Assembly (NCBI RefSeq): GCF_000739635.1
Contig: NZ_BATQ01000137.1
Span: 1 to 54,088, forward strand
Source of the DNA: Verrucomicrobium sp. BvORR034
GTDB lineage: Bacteria > Verrucomicrobiota > Verrucomicrobiia > Verrucomicrobiales > Verrucomicrobiaceae
Reading direction: 5' to 3'
DNA: 54,088 bases
Shown here: one piece after another, positions 36,833 through 45,671 of the stretch
How the letters are laid out: every line of letters begins with the position of its first letter
How positions within the stretch are numbered: position 1 is the stretch's first letter
The notes under the pieces: generated by a model
Told to the model about the DNA's origin: nothing
Database searches by the model: none
Seen by the model: only the letters and a program-made list of their open reading frames with translations
Made by a program: the position numbers and the translations under genes

Positions 36833-37417
36833 CTACGCCTGCAGGCTTGTTGAGCTCCAGCTTCGCTTCTGCCCATCTGCACTTCCTGTAGGGAGGCTCA
36901 TTTTCATCTCAACGAACTCCATGACCCTCTGCACGGAATGCTGCAACGTCAGTATGCGGGTGTCGACCGTCAGATCGGGCGCGGTAGGAACGTCGAACCC
37001 GAGATCACTCCCGCAAAAGTTGGTGAGCTGGTTCTCCGCCACCCGGGCATACAGCCCTTTCACGTCGCGTTGCCGGCAGGTCTGGTAGTCGCAATTCAGA
37101 AAAATCTCCGAGAACGTGAGCGGCTGAAGGATGCTCCGGGCAGCATCACGCATGGCCTTTTCAGGCGTCATGAATGCGGCAATCACCGGCAGTCCCTGTT
37201 GGCACGCAAGCCTGGCAATCTGGGCCGCACGCCGGATGTTCTCCATCCTGCCCTTGCTTGAGAAACCCAGATCCGAGCAAACGCCCGCCCTCAAATCATC
37301 ACCATCCAAAACCAGACACGCCTGACCATGAGCTCTGAGACGCTCGCCTACCTTCTGCGCAATGCTGGTTTTTCCAGCGCCAGACAGGCCATAGATCCAA
37401 AAAACGGCGGGATTCAT
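36833..37417 (-). CDS. cysC: Adenylylsulfate (APS) kinase
   Basis: About 194 residues from the Met at 37417 (in-frame Met codons at 37438 and 37471 are possible). P-loop W-I-Y-G-L-S-G-A-G-K-T-S, then L-D-G-D-D-L-R-A-G-V-C-S-D-L-G-F-S and R-M-E-N-I-R-R-A-A-Q-I-A-R-L, and C-R-Q-R-D-V-K-G-L-Y, all clear CysC blocks. It makes PAPS from APS. No ATP sulfurylase or reductase gene is near; it lies upstream of glycan genes, suggesting PAPS supply for sulfation of a surface polysaccharide (inference). The gap 36432-36832 contains no gene that I can support. Confidence 0.85.
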   Translation of the reverse strand: MNPAVFWIYGLSGAGKTSIAQKVGERLRAHGQACLVLDGDDLRAGVCSDLGFSSKGRMENIRRAAQIARLACQQGLPVIAAFMTPEKAMRDAARSILQPLTFSEIFLNCDYQTCRQRDVKGLYARVAENQLTNFCGSDLGFDVPTAPDLTVDTRILTLQHSVQRVMEFVEMKMSLPTGSADGQKRSWSSTSLQA

Positions 37418-37695
37418 AGGATGCACCAGATGGAACATGATCGCCCCCCCTATGCAAGTCAACACATCCATAGCGGAAAGAGAGATCGAAGTTTAGCACT
37501 TTATGCTACCCGGTTCAGAGCCCCCCGCAAGCCCTTCGCCGACGGCTTGCAGATGAAACAGCCCATTTGGCGGTGAATGTATCTCTGATACAGTTGCCAA
37601 CTGTCTCCACCTGCCGCTTGCACAAAACCAGGTGTTCTGAAAGTGTAGCTAGTAGTGCCAATGACGGCGGGAACCGAAACTCGAAGGGTCTGCCC

Positions 37696-38171
37696 ATGAA
37701 ATCCCCAACACTGATCCTTGTGACAGGCATGCTATTGATCTGCGGCCAAGCCTACGCAGCAGAGTCAGTCACGCCTCCCGACAACATGCAGGCTCATAGC
37801 AAGTGGGCCGTCGCGACGGACGCATAGCCTGAAAAAATCAAAAGACTGGAAGGGTTCTGGCAGAAGTACCTTCCGAAGCACGAAGGCGGCCAGGATCCTG
37901 AGCGAACTGGTTACGAAGATGGATCTCACGTGCTGGCCGTGGCGAGTTTCTCATGGGAGCTCGTCAGAGCCTACATTCACACCGGCGAGAAGGACAAGGC
38001 ACAGGCGATGGGTTGACCGGCTGCAAAAGCACGATTCAAGATCAATGCTCGTTGGGACGACGAAGCCTGCTGGAAAATAGTGTGAAACCATCTCGCACGC
38101 GAAGCGCCCGCACGACAGCCAGACCGCCTCAACTCCTTCAGCGCAGTCATACTGATCGCCTACCCAACGTA
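37696..38171 (+). pseudogene. Remnant of an exported protein gene
   Basis: ATG 37696 opens a clear signal peptide (MKSPTLILVTGMLLICGQAYA) and 44 residues, then an in-frame TAG at 37826. The same frame continues with sensible sequence (K-R-L-E-G-F-W-Q-K-Y-L-P-K-H-E-G-G and H-V-L-A-V-A-S-F-S-W-E-L-V-R) to a TGA near 38015 and more stops. So this is a decayed gene, not a chance frame. Function not recognised. The rest of the gap 37472-38485 has no supported gene. Confidence 0.55.
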
Positions 38172-38485
38172 GACTCGCTGGAAACTCGTCAACGTAGGGC
38201 TTGTAGCCCCATCCTCTTCGAGGAAGAGCATCGATTGAGCATCTACACTACCAGGGAATCCCGTCTGGCCTGCCAGCCTCCGTCCGAAGCTCTCATCCCA
38301 AAACGGGATGTGTAGCACAGCCCAATGTTTGGATGAGCCTCAAGCGAGTCACGTTGGGTGGAAACGGAGAAATCCGTCAACTCTGAGAGAGTTGTGCAGA
38401 TGCTCCGTCTCCCAAGGTTCCTTGGGCGTAAGGCAGCGGAAAGCGACAGCACACGCTGCCGCCCAACTGCCCCAGCCAGACGACT

Positions 38486-40069
38486 CTACTCCGCGTAGTT
38501 TGCCTTCTTTGAGAGGAAGTACTCGAGGCTGTCCACAAGGGCTTCCCAGCTAGCGTCGATAATGTTGGAGTTCACCCCGACTGTGCCCCAATGGTTGACG
38601 CCATCCGTGCTCTCGATGAGCACGCGAGTCTTGGCGGCGGTGCCGGTGCGGCTGTCGATGATACGCACTTTGTAGTCGCAGAGCTGGACGTTCGCGATTT
38701 CCGGATGGGCTCTGGAGAGCGCCACACGAAGCGCACGGTCAAGGGCGTTCACGGGGCCGTCGCCCTCCTCCACGGTGTAAACCCGCTCGCCATTCACCTC
38801 CACTTTGACGGTGGCTTCGCAGGTATCAAAGCCGCGCTCCCCATGGGTGCGGTGGCTCACGTGGTACTCCAGCAGCTTGAAGCTGGGGGTGAACTGACCC
38901 AGGTCCTTGCGCAGGACGAGTTCGAAGGAGGCATCGGCCGCCTCGTATTCGTAGCCATCGTTCTCCTGGGTCTTCACATGATCAAGGATGCGCTTCACCT
39001 CAGCCGAGCCGCGCTGGAGTGGGAATCCCAGCTCAGTGGCCTTGTGCAGGATGTTATCCTGGCCGGACATGTCGCTCACCAGCACCACCTGGCGGTTACC
39101 TACGGTGGCTGGCTCGATGTGTTCATAGCTGCGGGCCAGTTTTTGCACGGCATTCACATGCGTACCGCCCTTGTGAGAGAAAGCCGTGCTACCAACGAAC
39201 GGCGCACGGTTGAAGTGCGGGAGATTGGCGACGTCATCCACGAACTTCGAAAGCCCCGTCAGACGAGTCAGGTCAGCCACCACCGGCAGCCCCATTTTGA
39301 GCTGCAAATTCGGGATGACGGTGGTGAGGTTGCAGTTGCCGGTGCGCTCCCCGTAGCCGTTCATGGTACCCTGTACCTGCACGGCCCCCGCGCGGATGGC
39401 GGCGAGGGCATTGGCAACACCGAGCCCGCCGTCGTCATGACTATGGATGCCGAGCCGGGCTTCTGGGAAGCGCGCCTGCACCTTGGAGACGATCTCCGCA
39501 ATCTCATGCGGCAGCGTCCCGCCGTTGGTCTCGCACAGTACCAGTACATCGGCCCCACCTTCCAAGGCTGCTTCCAGCGTGGAAAGAGCATACTCGGGCT
39601 CGTCTTTGAACCCATCAAAGAAGTGCTCCGCGTCGTAGAAGACTTCGCGACCGGCCTCCTTGCAGTGACGCACGGTGTCACGAATCATGGCGCGGTTCAC
39701 TTCAGGCGTGGTGCGGAGCACCTCGGTCACATGAAGGAGCCAGCTCTTGCCATAGAAGGTAACGACTGGGGTCTCGGCCTCCAGGAGGGTGCGCACCTGG
39801 GGATCCTTATCCACCGCCAGGTCGGCACGGCGCGTGCTGCCAAACGCGGCGATCTTGGCGTGCTTGAAGGTCTGTTTCTTGGCCAGCTCGAAGAACTCCA
39901 CATCCTTGGGGTTGGAGCCAGGCCACCCGCCCTCAATGTAGTGCATGCCAAAGCTGTCCAGCTCGTGAGCGATGCGCAGTTTGTCGAGGGAGCTGAAGTT
40001 GACGCCTTCACCCTGCGTCCCATCACGGAGCGTGGTGTCATAGAGGGTAACTTTCGATACGGCGGTCAT
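38486..40069 (-). CDS. cimA: (R)-citramalate synthase
   Basis: A 527-residue enzyme of the alpha-isopropylmalate/homocitrate synthase group. It condenses acetyl-CoA and pyruvate to citramalate, the first step of the threonine-independent route to isoleucine. The TIM barrel starts with L-Y-D-T-T-L-R-D-G-T-Q-G-E-G-V (active-site block) and contains H-S-H-D-D-G-G-L-G-V-A-N (metal-binding HxH, about 205-216) and G-T-M-N-G-Y-G-E-R-T-G-N. The C-terminal LeuA regulatory domain (about 390-510), which binds isoleucine in the family, is present. Length and motifs fit CimA better than LeuA. A leader peptide with four Ile and a terminator-like hairpin lie upstream. Confidence 0.93.
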   Translation of the reverse strand: MTAVSKVTLYDTTLRDGTQGEGVNFSSLDKLRIAHELDSFGMHYIEGGWPGSNPKDVEFFELAKKQTFKHAKIAAFGSTRRADLAVDKDPQVRTLLEAETPVVTFYGKSWLLHVTEVLRTTPEVNRAMIRDTVRHCKEAGREVFYDAEHFFDGFKDEPEYALSTLEAALEGGADVLVLCETNGGTLPHEIAEIVSKVQARFPEARLGIHSHDDGGLGVANALAAIRAGAVQVQGTMNGYGERTGNCNLTTVIPNLQLKMGLPVVADLTRLTGLSKFVDDVANLPHFNRAPFVGSTAFSHKGGTHVNAVQKLARSYEHIEPATVGNRQVVLVSDMSGQDNILHKATELGFPLQRGSAEVKRILDHVKTQENDGYEYEAADASFELVLRKDLGQFTPSFKLLEYHVSHRTHGERGFDTCEATVKVEVNGERVYTVEEGDGPVNALDRALRVALSRAHPEIANVQLCDYKVRIIDSRTGTAAKTRVLIESTDGVNHWGTVGVNSNIIDASWEALVDSLEYFLSKKANYAE

Positions 40070-40225
40070 AGGAAGCAGAGAGGAGGTGGCGGAAAAGCAG
40101 GGTTATGAGAAAAGCAAAGAAGAGAGGCTTGCGCAAGGCGGACCGGGGACGGCGAAGTCAATCTTTCGCCAGTTCGACGCCGGGTCCGGGCGCTCAGTCA
40201 GAAGAGAGGATGCGGGCTGTCTGCA

Positions 40226-40246
40226 CAAAAAGACGCCTTTCAGGCG
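40226..40246 (-). terminator. Terminator-like hairpin in cimA leader (attenuator)
   Basis: On the minus strand GCGCCT-gaa-AGGCGT then CTTTTTG: a 5-6 bp GC stem with 3-base loop followed by five T. It lies about 55-75 bases after the predicted start of transcription and about 160 bases before the cimA start. The upstream GCCGCG that overlaps the 5' arm can instead pair with CGCGGC in the leader-peptide codons, a possible antiterminator. Confidence 0.5.
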
Positions 40247-40257
40247 CGGCAGAAGCC

Positions 40258-40299
40258 CTAGATAATTCGAATGAGCCAGATGGAGGCCGCGGACGACAT
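40258..40299 (-). CDS. Isoleucine-rich leader peptide of cimA
   Basis: A 13-residue open frame: M-S-S-A-A-S-I-W-L-I-R-I-I and stop TAG. Four of the last seven residues are Ile (ATC, ATT, ATT, ATC), and one is Leu. The ATG lies 9 bases after the predicted -10 box, so the message would be almost leaderless. A terminator-like hairpin follows 12 bases after the stop. This is the layout of amino-acid attenuators, and isoleucine is the end product of the cimA route. Translation is not proven. Confidence 0.55.
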   Translation of the reverse strand: MSSAASIWLIRII

Positions 40300-40308
40300 G
40301 AGGCGCGG

Positions 40309-40336
40309 AGGATAGCAGGTGTTTTAAAGTGAGCAA
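40309..40336 (-). promoter_or_regulatory. Candidate promoter of the cimA leader
   Basis: Minus-strand TTGCTC (40331-40336), 16-base spacer, TATCCT (40309-40314). The -10 and its 9-base distance to the next ATG are the same as in the fic promoter (53438-53465). The rest of the gap 40070-40438 has no other feature that I can support. Confidence 0.45.
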
Positions 40337-40438
40337 GTTCTTGGTTCCTGGTTGTTGGATTGACACCACCCCACTCCGGGGAAGGAGATGGAGTTGCTGC
40401 TTGCCTCGACGGAGCCTCAAAGCCATGGTCGCGGCCGG

Positions 40439-42344
40439 ATGTTTCGAGAGCCCTCCTTTTTGCCGCTGCGTGAGTCCCGTGTGCTCATCGTGGTGAGCGC
40501 GCTATTGTTTGCCGGATTTTTTGACGGCCTACCTGACCATCGACCGACCGGTAAAGCAGGAGCGACGGATCGAACGTCTGAAATCTGAAGGCAAGGTGGT
40601 GGCACCAGAAGCCTACGTGCCGGTGTGGCTCTACAAGGGCTTGAAGCTCAACCTGGGCCTGTCCGCCCTGCTGCTCCTTGCCAGCCCCTGGCTCGGGCGG
40701 CGGCGACCGGATGGAATGACCTTTGTGGATTCCCCTCCCCGCCCCCGCTGGACCAAGTGGCAGACGCTGGGACTGGTGGGAGTGGTGGGCCTGGGGGCGT
40801 GGATGAACAGCCCCCGGCTGACTCTCTCCATGTGGGGAGACGAGGACTTCAACGCCAGCCGGTTCATTCTAGACAAGGTGGAGCGCCAGCCAGACGGAAC
40901 GCTCACCATCGAGCCCCGCTCGTGGGCGACCACCCTGTGGAACATGCGCAAGCCCACGAACCACCTGGGGTACAGCGCCTTTGCGCGGCTCTCCCATGAG
41001 ACCTTTTTTCGCCCTGGCACGGGCCCCGATGCGCCATGGTTCAATGAAGCGCTTCTGCGCGCGCCGGTGTTTGTGGGCGGACTGGCCACCCTGGCGCTCA
41101 TGATCTGGTCCCTGCGGGTTTGGGGCCTTAGCGGATGGTGGACCGTACTGCTGATGGCAGCCCATCCTTGGTTCATCCGGTTCGCAGTGGATGGTCGCGG
41201 CTACGGATTTGTGATGCTGGGGGCCACAGCGCTGGTGGGAGTGGTGGGTCGCGCCCTGCAGACCGGGCTCTGGCGATGGTGGGTCCTGATGGGGATCCTG
41301 GAGTTTTTTATCCTCTGGAGCAATTTCCAAAGCGTGTACCTGCTGGCGGGGCTCAACCTGCTGGTGGCCGTGGCTCTCTGGTCCCCAAATCTCACCTGGT
41401 CCGCACGATTTCTGCTCGCTTACCGCTGGATCGTTGGCGGGCTGGTCACCTGCTTCCTGGTGCTGGGCTACCTCACCCCCTGCTGGCCCCAGTTGCTGGA
41501 GTTCATGAAAAAGGGGGAGATCCACGGTACGATGGACCTGCGCTGGTGGCAGGACTCCTTCTCCGGCTGGGTCTTTGGCCAGCCGTGGAACTCATGGAGC
41601 CGGGAAACCAATCCACTGCACCATCACCTCTCGGCCGCTTTCGGCGATCACCCAGTCCTCTTCGCTGCGGGCATGGGCACGCTGCTCCTGACTTTGCTGA
41701 TGGGTCTCTGGGCCCTGGTGACAGACCGGACACGCCGATTGCTGCTGATCTTCGTCCTGGCGCCGCCAGTATTGATGCTTGCTCATATGGCAGCCGGACA
41801 GAACAAGCCCTATCCATGGTACTTACTGCCTTTCCTGCCAGGCCTCTTCATGCTGGTCTCCGCCGCGGCCTCAGGAATGGCGCGCTGGCGGGTCAAGCAT
41901 CGGCACGGCCTGCTCCTTGCCGTGACCACCCTTTTTGTCCTGATCACTGCGGTGCCCCGGGACCGGATGCGACACCATCCCATCGAGCCCTCCCGTGAGT
42001 CGGTGGCCAGCTACCGCAAGATCATGAGTCCCCGCCATCCGGACTTTGACAAGGAGGTGATGGGTGGGGCACTCTCCATGTTCACAGAGGCCTATGATCC
42101 GGCAATGTACCGGGCGGACAATCTGGCGGAGTTCCGCGTCCTGCTTGAAGAAGCGGACCGCAGCGGACGCCAGCTCTACTTCAATCTAGGGGATGTGGGC
42201 TTTCAGAAATCCAATCCTACTTTGGCGGAAGTAATCGCCGTTTTGGAAGATCCCGCACAATTTGAGCATGTGGGGCACTTTTCTGGACTCATGCCTTTCA
42301 CCTCCCGCGATGTCTTTCGGTATCGAGGGCAAAATTCTCGATAA
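40439..42344 (+). pseudogene. Polytopic glycosyltransferase (PMT/ArnT-like), N-terminus frameshifted
   Basis: The main frame, usable from a TTG at 40509, gives a protein with about ten membrane helices, an early G-D-E-D-F-N-A-S-R-F motif (about residues 110-119; D-E after the first periplasmic helix is the catalytic-type pattern of GT-C enzymes) and a soluble C-terminal domain. The first helix is incomplete in that frame. The missing part (R-V-L-I-V-V-S-A-L-L-F-A-G-F) is in a second frame starting at 40439, and the two join in the T6 run 40517-40522, which would need removal of one base. Either a real mutation or an assembly error. Donor probably a polyprenyl-phosphate sugar. First gene of a three-gene operon. 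Confidence 0.65.
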
Positions 42345-42446
42345 GTAATTGTTTTTCCCTGCAAGATTATCACGCTTCTTGCTGGATTCGTTTGCTTTCG
42401 CGGCAGTTGTCGGCAGTATCCGCGACTCCCCGCAAAACTACCCCGG

Positions 42447-43628
42447 ATGCCAAGCCCTATGACGCCCAGAATCACTCGCACAGTTCCCACTCGAATTGGG
42501 ATTGTGGGGACGGGCTTCATCGCTGTCGGCTTGTGTTTGATGCTGCGCACCACGTCGGACATGGCAGTATCCCGCGTCCTGACCCGGCGTCCGGTCAATT
42601 CTGTGCGGGACATCGATTCGAACCTGCTGACACGGTCCTTGGAGGACTTGCTGGCCAACTCCGACGTGATCGTGGAGTGCAGCGGGGACATCATTCACGC
42701 CAGCAATGCCGTGCAGGCTGCCCATGAGGCGGGGCTGCCGGTGGTGACCATGGGCGCGGAGTTCCACGTGACCGTGGGCTCCTACTTCTGCAACAGTGGT
42801 CTTCTGACTGAGGCAGAAGGTGACCAACCCGGATCCCTGGCCGCCCTGCATGAAGAGGCGGTGCAGATGGGCTTCAACCCGCTGGTATACGGCAACATCA
42901 AGGGCTTCCTCAACCATCATCCCAAAGAGGAAGAAATGGCCTACTGGGCCAGCCGCAACGGCATCAGCCGGACGCAGGTGACGAGCTTCACGGACGGAAC
43001 AAAGCTGCAGATCGAGCAGGCACTGGTGGCCAATGGGCTGGGTGCCGACATCGCGCAGCGCGGCATGCTGGGTCCGCAGGACCTGACGCTGGATGAAGCA
43101 GGCGCCTTGCTGGGTGCCGAAGCCACCCGACTGGGCACCTCGCTCAGCGACTACGTACTCAATCGAAAACTGCCCGCCGGGGTTTTCGTGACGTGCGAAC
43201 ACCCCACCGAACGCCCTCACGTACTGCGCTACCTGAAGCTGGGCGACGGGCCGTATTACACGCTTCTGCGCCCGTATCACTTGTGTCACCTGGAGTTGCC
43301 GCGCACGCTGCGCCGCATCATCGCTGGTGGCGGGGTGTTGCTGAACAACAGCGCGCAGCCCAAGATCAATGTGGTAGCCGTGGCCAAAAAGGACCTTCCG
43401 GCTGGCACGCTCATAGAAACCGCGATCGGCAGTGTGGAGCTGCGCGGTGAAACGGTCCGCATCTCAGAGCTTCCAGATGCGCCGCCAATCGGCCTCCTTT
43501 CCGGCAGCCGGTTGCGGCACTCCGTTGCGGCGGGACAGACTTTGATGACTTCCGATGTGGACATTCCCAACAGCCTCGCCAAAAAGGCATGGGATTCCAT
43601 CCGGCAACAAAGCCTGGAACTGGCTTGA
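42447..43628 (+). CDS. NAD-dependent oxidoreductase with C-terminal SAF domain
   Basis: A 393-residue protein. N-terminal Rossmann domain with G-I-V-G-T-G-F-I-A (about 18-26), then a homoserine-dehydrogenase-like middle (E-C-S-G-D-I and Y-G-N-I-K-G-F-L-N-H-H), and a C-terminal SAF domain (about 300-390: V-V-A-V-A-K-K-D-L-P-A-G-T-L-I-E). Such 'SAF-domain dehydrogenases' occur in polysaccharide and modified-sugar gene clusters; the substrate is not known to me. It follows the GT gene by 102 bases and precedes the GT2 gene by 51 bases. Confidence 0.75.
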   Translation: MPSPMTPRITRTVPTRIGIVGTGFIAVGLCLMLRTTSDMAVSRVLTRRPVNSVRDIDSNLLTRSLEDLLANSDVIVECSGDIIHASNAVQAAHEAGLPVVTMGAEFHVTVGSYFCNSGLLTEAEGDQPGSLAALHEEAVQMGFNPLVYGNIKGFLNHHPKEEEMAYWASRNGISRTQVTSFTDGTKLQIEQALVANGLGADIAQRGMLGPQDLTLDEAGALLGAEATRLGTSLSDYVLNRKLPAGVFVTCEHPTERPHVLRYLKLGDGPYYTLLRPYHLCHLELPRTLRRIIAGGGVLLNNSAQPKINVVAVAKKDLPAGTLIETAIGSVELRGETVRISELPDAPPIGLLSGSRLRHSVAAGQTLMTSDVDIPNSLAKKAWDSIRQQSLELA

Positions 43629-43679
43629 TGCCTGCTTCCGGGTGGCGTTCTCCCGTCATTCAACGCACCACACTCACAC

Positions 43680-44402
43680 ATGCTTCTTGGTAAAAAGATC
43701 GCCGTCACCATGCCCGCGTACTACGCGGCCAAAACCGTGGGCAAGACCGTCGCAGACATCCCACGCGAGTATGTGGACATCGTGATCCTCGTCGATGACG
43801 CCTCCAAGGACGACACCTTTGCCACTGCACAGGCCCTCGGGATCTCCGTCTTCCGCAACGAGAAAAACCTGAACTACGGCGGCAACGTGAAGCGCTGCCT
43901 GCAACTGGCTCTGGACGCTGGCGCAGACATCGTGATCCAGCTCCATCCTGACTACCAGTATCCGCCAAAGGTGACGCTGCCCATGGCGGCGATGCTGGCC
44001 ACGGGCTACCATGACCTGGTGCTGGGCGCACGCACTTCCGGTAAAGGGGCTCGTGGCACGATGCCCTTCTGGCGCTACCTGCCCAACCGCCTGCTCACCA
44101 TGGTGATGGGCTGGTGCTTTGGCGTGAGCCATAGCGAGTTCCACACGGGCTGCCGCGGCTACACCCGGAAGCTCCTCGAGACGGTGCCCTTCCACGAGTT
44201 CCGCAACGATTTCATCTTCGACAACCAGATGCTCATCGGCGCGTTGCGGCATGACTTTGCCACCAGTGAAGTAACCTGCCCCACGGTGTATGAGGAGGAC
44301 AGCAGCTCCATCCCCTTCTCGAAAGCCCTGCGCTACGGCATCCAGTGCCTGAAGATCTCCATCCCCTACTTCTTCGAGCGCATTACCTCCGGGAAGAAGT
44401 AG
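43680..44402 (+). CDS. GT2-family glycosyltransferase (dolichol-phosphate mannosyltransferase-like)
   Basis: A 240-residue GT-A enzyme. The motifs are I-A-V-T-M-P-A-Y-Y-A-A-K-T-V (1st strand), I-L-V-D-D-A-S-K-D-D-T (about 37-47), N-Y-G-G-N-V-K and the D-x-D-like H-P-D-Y-Q-Y-P-P (about 98-105). There is no C-terminal membrane anchor. It probably charges a polyprenyl phosphate, which would supply the GT-C enzyme two genes upstream (inference). Ends 37 bases before a strong terminator. Confidence 0.85.
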   Translation: MLLGKKIAVTMPAYYAAKTVGKTVADIPREYVDIVILVDDASKDDTFATAQALGISVFRNEKNLNYGGNVKRCLQLALDAGADIVIQLHPDYQYPPKVTLPMAAMLATGYHDLVLGARTSGKGARGTMPFWRYLPNRLLTMVMGWCFGVSHSEFHTGCRGYTRKLLETVPFHEFRNDFIFDNQMLIGALRHDFATSEVTCPTVYEEDSSSIPFSKALRYGIQCLKISIPYFFERITSGKK

Positions 44403-44438
44403 TCGTTTCCCGCGGATCGTCCCGTAACTTCTGTTCTC

Positions 44439-44468
44439 AAGAGGGCTCCCGATTTTGGGAGCCCTCTT
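44439..44468 (+). terminator. Strong Rho-independent terminator of the glycan operon
   Basis: Perfect 12-bp stem AAGAGGGCTCCC (44439-44450) with GGGAGCCCTCTT (44457-44468), six-base loop GATTTT, followed by GCTTTTG. It could act on both strands. Confidence 0.85.
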
Positions 44469-44511
44469 GCTTTTGCGGTTTCGATCTTCTCCAATCCGGC
44501 TATTCTGACCG

Positions 44512-45453
44512 ATGGCTTGGCAGAAACGTGACCGTGATGGCGACAAGAACCAAAACCGTCGTCGTCGAGGAGAGCAGGAGGAACGCTCCTCCTCTCCCGC
44601 ACCCTATCGTGGACCGCGACCTCAAAAAGGAGGCACAGAAGGCCGCCAGAGTCCGGCGCGGCCGGGATACCGATCTGGTCACGGTCCTGCAGGCTTGAGG
44701 AAGCACGCCACCTCCTGGGAGCAGTCAGCCCAATGGTACGACCGGATATTGGGGGAAAACGGCTCGGAGTTGTACCAGCAAGTGGTGATCCCCGGAGCCC
44801 TTGCCCTGCTCAAGCCCCAGGCGGGCGAGTCCATCCTCGATCTTGGCTGCGGTCAGGGGGTCTTCTCCCGCGCCCTGACGGCTGAGGGAGCCAAGGTCAC
44901 CGGGGTGGATGCAGCCCCCTCCCTCATCAAACGGGCGAAAACTTACCCCTCGCCCGCTCCGATCCGCTACGTGGCCCGGGATGCAGCGAAGCTCAACGAT
45001 CTGGGCACCTTCGACGCCATCTCCGCCATCCTCTGCATCCAGAACATGGCACATCTGGGCGAAGTCTGTCAGGCCACGGCCAAGGTGTTGAAACCGGGCG
45101 GCCGCATGCTCTGGGCCATGAACCACCCCACCTTCCGCATCCCCCGCCAGACGAGCTGGGGCTTCGACGATGAGGCCAATATCCAGTACCGCCGACTGGA
45201 CGCCTACGGCAGCCCGCTGACCATCCCCATCGTCATGCATCCCGGCCAGCGGGAGAGCGAGACGACTACATCCTTCCATCTCAGCCTCTCTGACTTGCTC
45301 GCCAAAGGCTTCGCCGCCGGCCTCGTGCTCGCCGGGTTTCAGGAATGGTACTCCCACAAACAAAGCGAGCCCGGCCCTAGGGCCAAGGCGGAGAACAAAG
45401 CACGGAAGGAGTTCCCGCTGTTCCTGGGATTGCTGTGGAAGAAGGCGGGCTAG
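44512..45453 (+). CDS. Class I SAM-dependent methyltransferase
   Basis: A 313-residue protein. Residues 1-65 are a basic, Arg/Gly/Pro-rich disordered extension. The methyltransferase core starts about 70, with the SAM motif I-L-D-L-G-C-G-Q-G-V-F-S-R (about 107-119), acidic G-V-D-A-A motif II (about 130) and L-K-P-G-G-R-M-L-W (about 188-196). The 'W-E-Q-S-A-Q-W-Y-D' segment just before the core is common in small-molecule methyltransferases of the Methyltransf_11/25 type. Substrate unknown. The basic tail could bind RNA or membranes. Confidence 0.85.
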   Translation: MAWQKRDRDGDKNQNRRRRGEQEERSSSPAPYRGPRPQKGGTEGRQSPARPGYRSGHGPAGLRKHATSWEQSAQWYDRILGENGSELYQQVVIPGALALLKPQAGESILDLGCGQGVFSRALTAEGAKVTGVDAAPSLIKRAKTYPSPAPIRYVARDAAKLNDLGTFDAISAILCIQNMAHLGEVCQATAKVLKPGGRMLWAMNHPTFRIPRQTSWGFDDEANIQYRRLDAYGSPLTIPIVMHPGQRESETTTSFHLSLSDLLAKGFAAGLVLAGFQEWYSHKQSEPGPRAKAENKARKEFPLFLGLLWKKAG

Positions 45454-45457
45454 CCTC

Positions 45458-45560
45458 AAAAAATTAGGAATTAGGAATTAGAAATGAAACTCCCGATCTG
45501 AGCCTGATTAAGACCAGGAGAAACTCATTCATCATTCCTAATTCATCATTCATAATTTTT
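45458..45560. repeat. AT-rich imperfect inverted repeat
   Basis: The left arm (about 45458-45488) has AAAAAATTAGGAATTAGGAA; the right arm (about 45525-45560) is its imperfect reverse complement (CATTCCTAATTCATCATTC and ATAATTTTT). It follows the methyltransferase stop at once. It may form a long weak hairpin. Such AATTAGGAATTAG runs are often dispersed in genomes of this type. Confidence 0.55.
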
Positions 45561-45586
45561 GTGTTCTCTGTGCCTCTGTGGTTGAG
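45561..45586 (-). repeat. Dispersed CACAGAG/CACAAAG-type repeat, copy 1
   Basis: On the minus strand CTCAACCACAGAGGCACAGA then GAACAC. It shares about 24 of 28 bases with the copy at 51041-51068. Confidence 0.55.
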
Positions 45587-45671
45587 CTCCTTTGCCCGCA
45601 GTGCACACATTTTCGCAATTTGGGACGCGTACACTGTAATGAGCGCCCTGCCTTTGCGTCAGCCCTGGTGA

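Noticed and set aside
38243-38452. 69-codon minus-strand frame in the gap before cimA
   Set aside because: No start context and no known domain. The region is next to a decayed gene and may be part of a dispersed intergenic sequence.
38443-38462. Hairpin GGCAGCG/CGCTGCC after cimA
   Set aside because: A 7-bp stem near the end of cimA but no T-run on the minus strand, so not strong enough to call a terminator.
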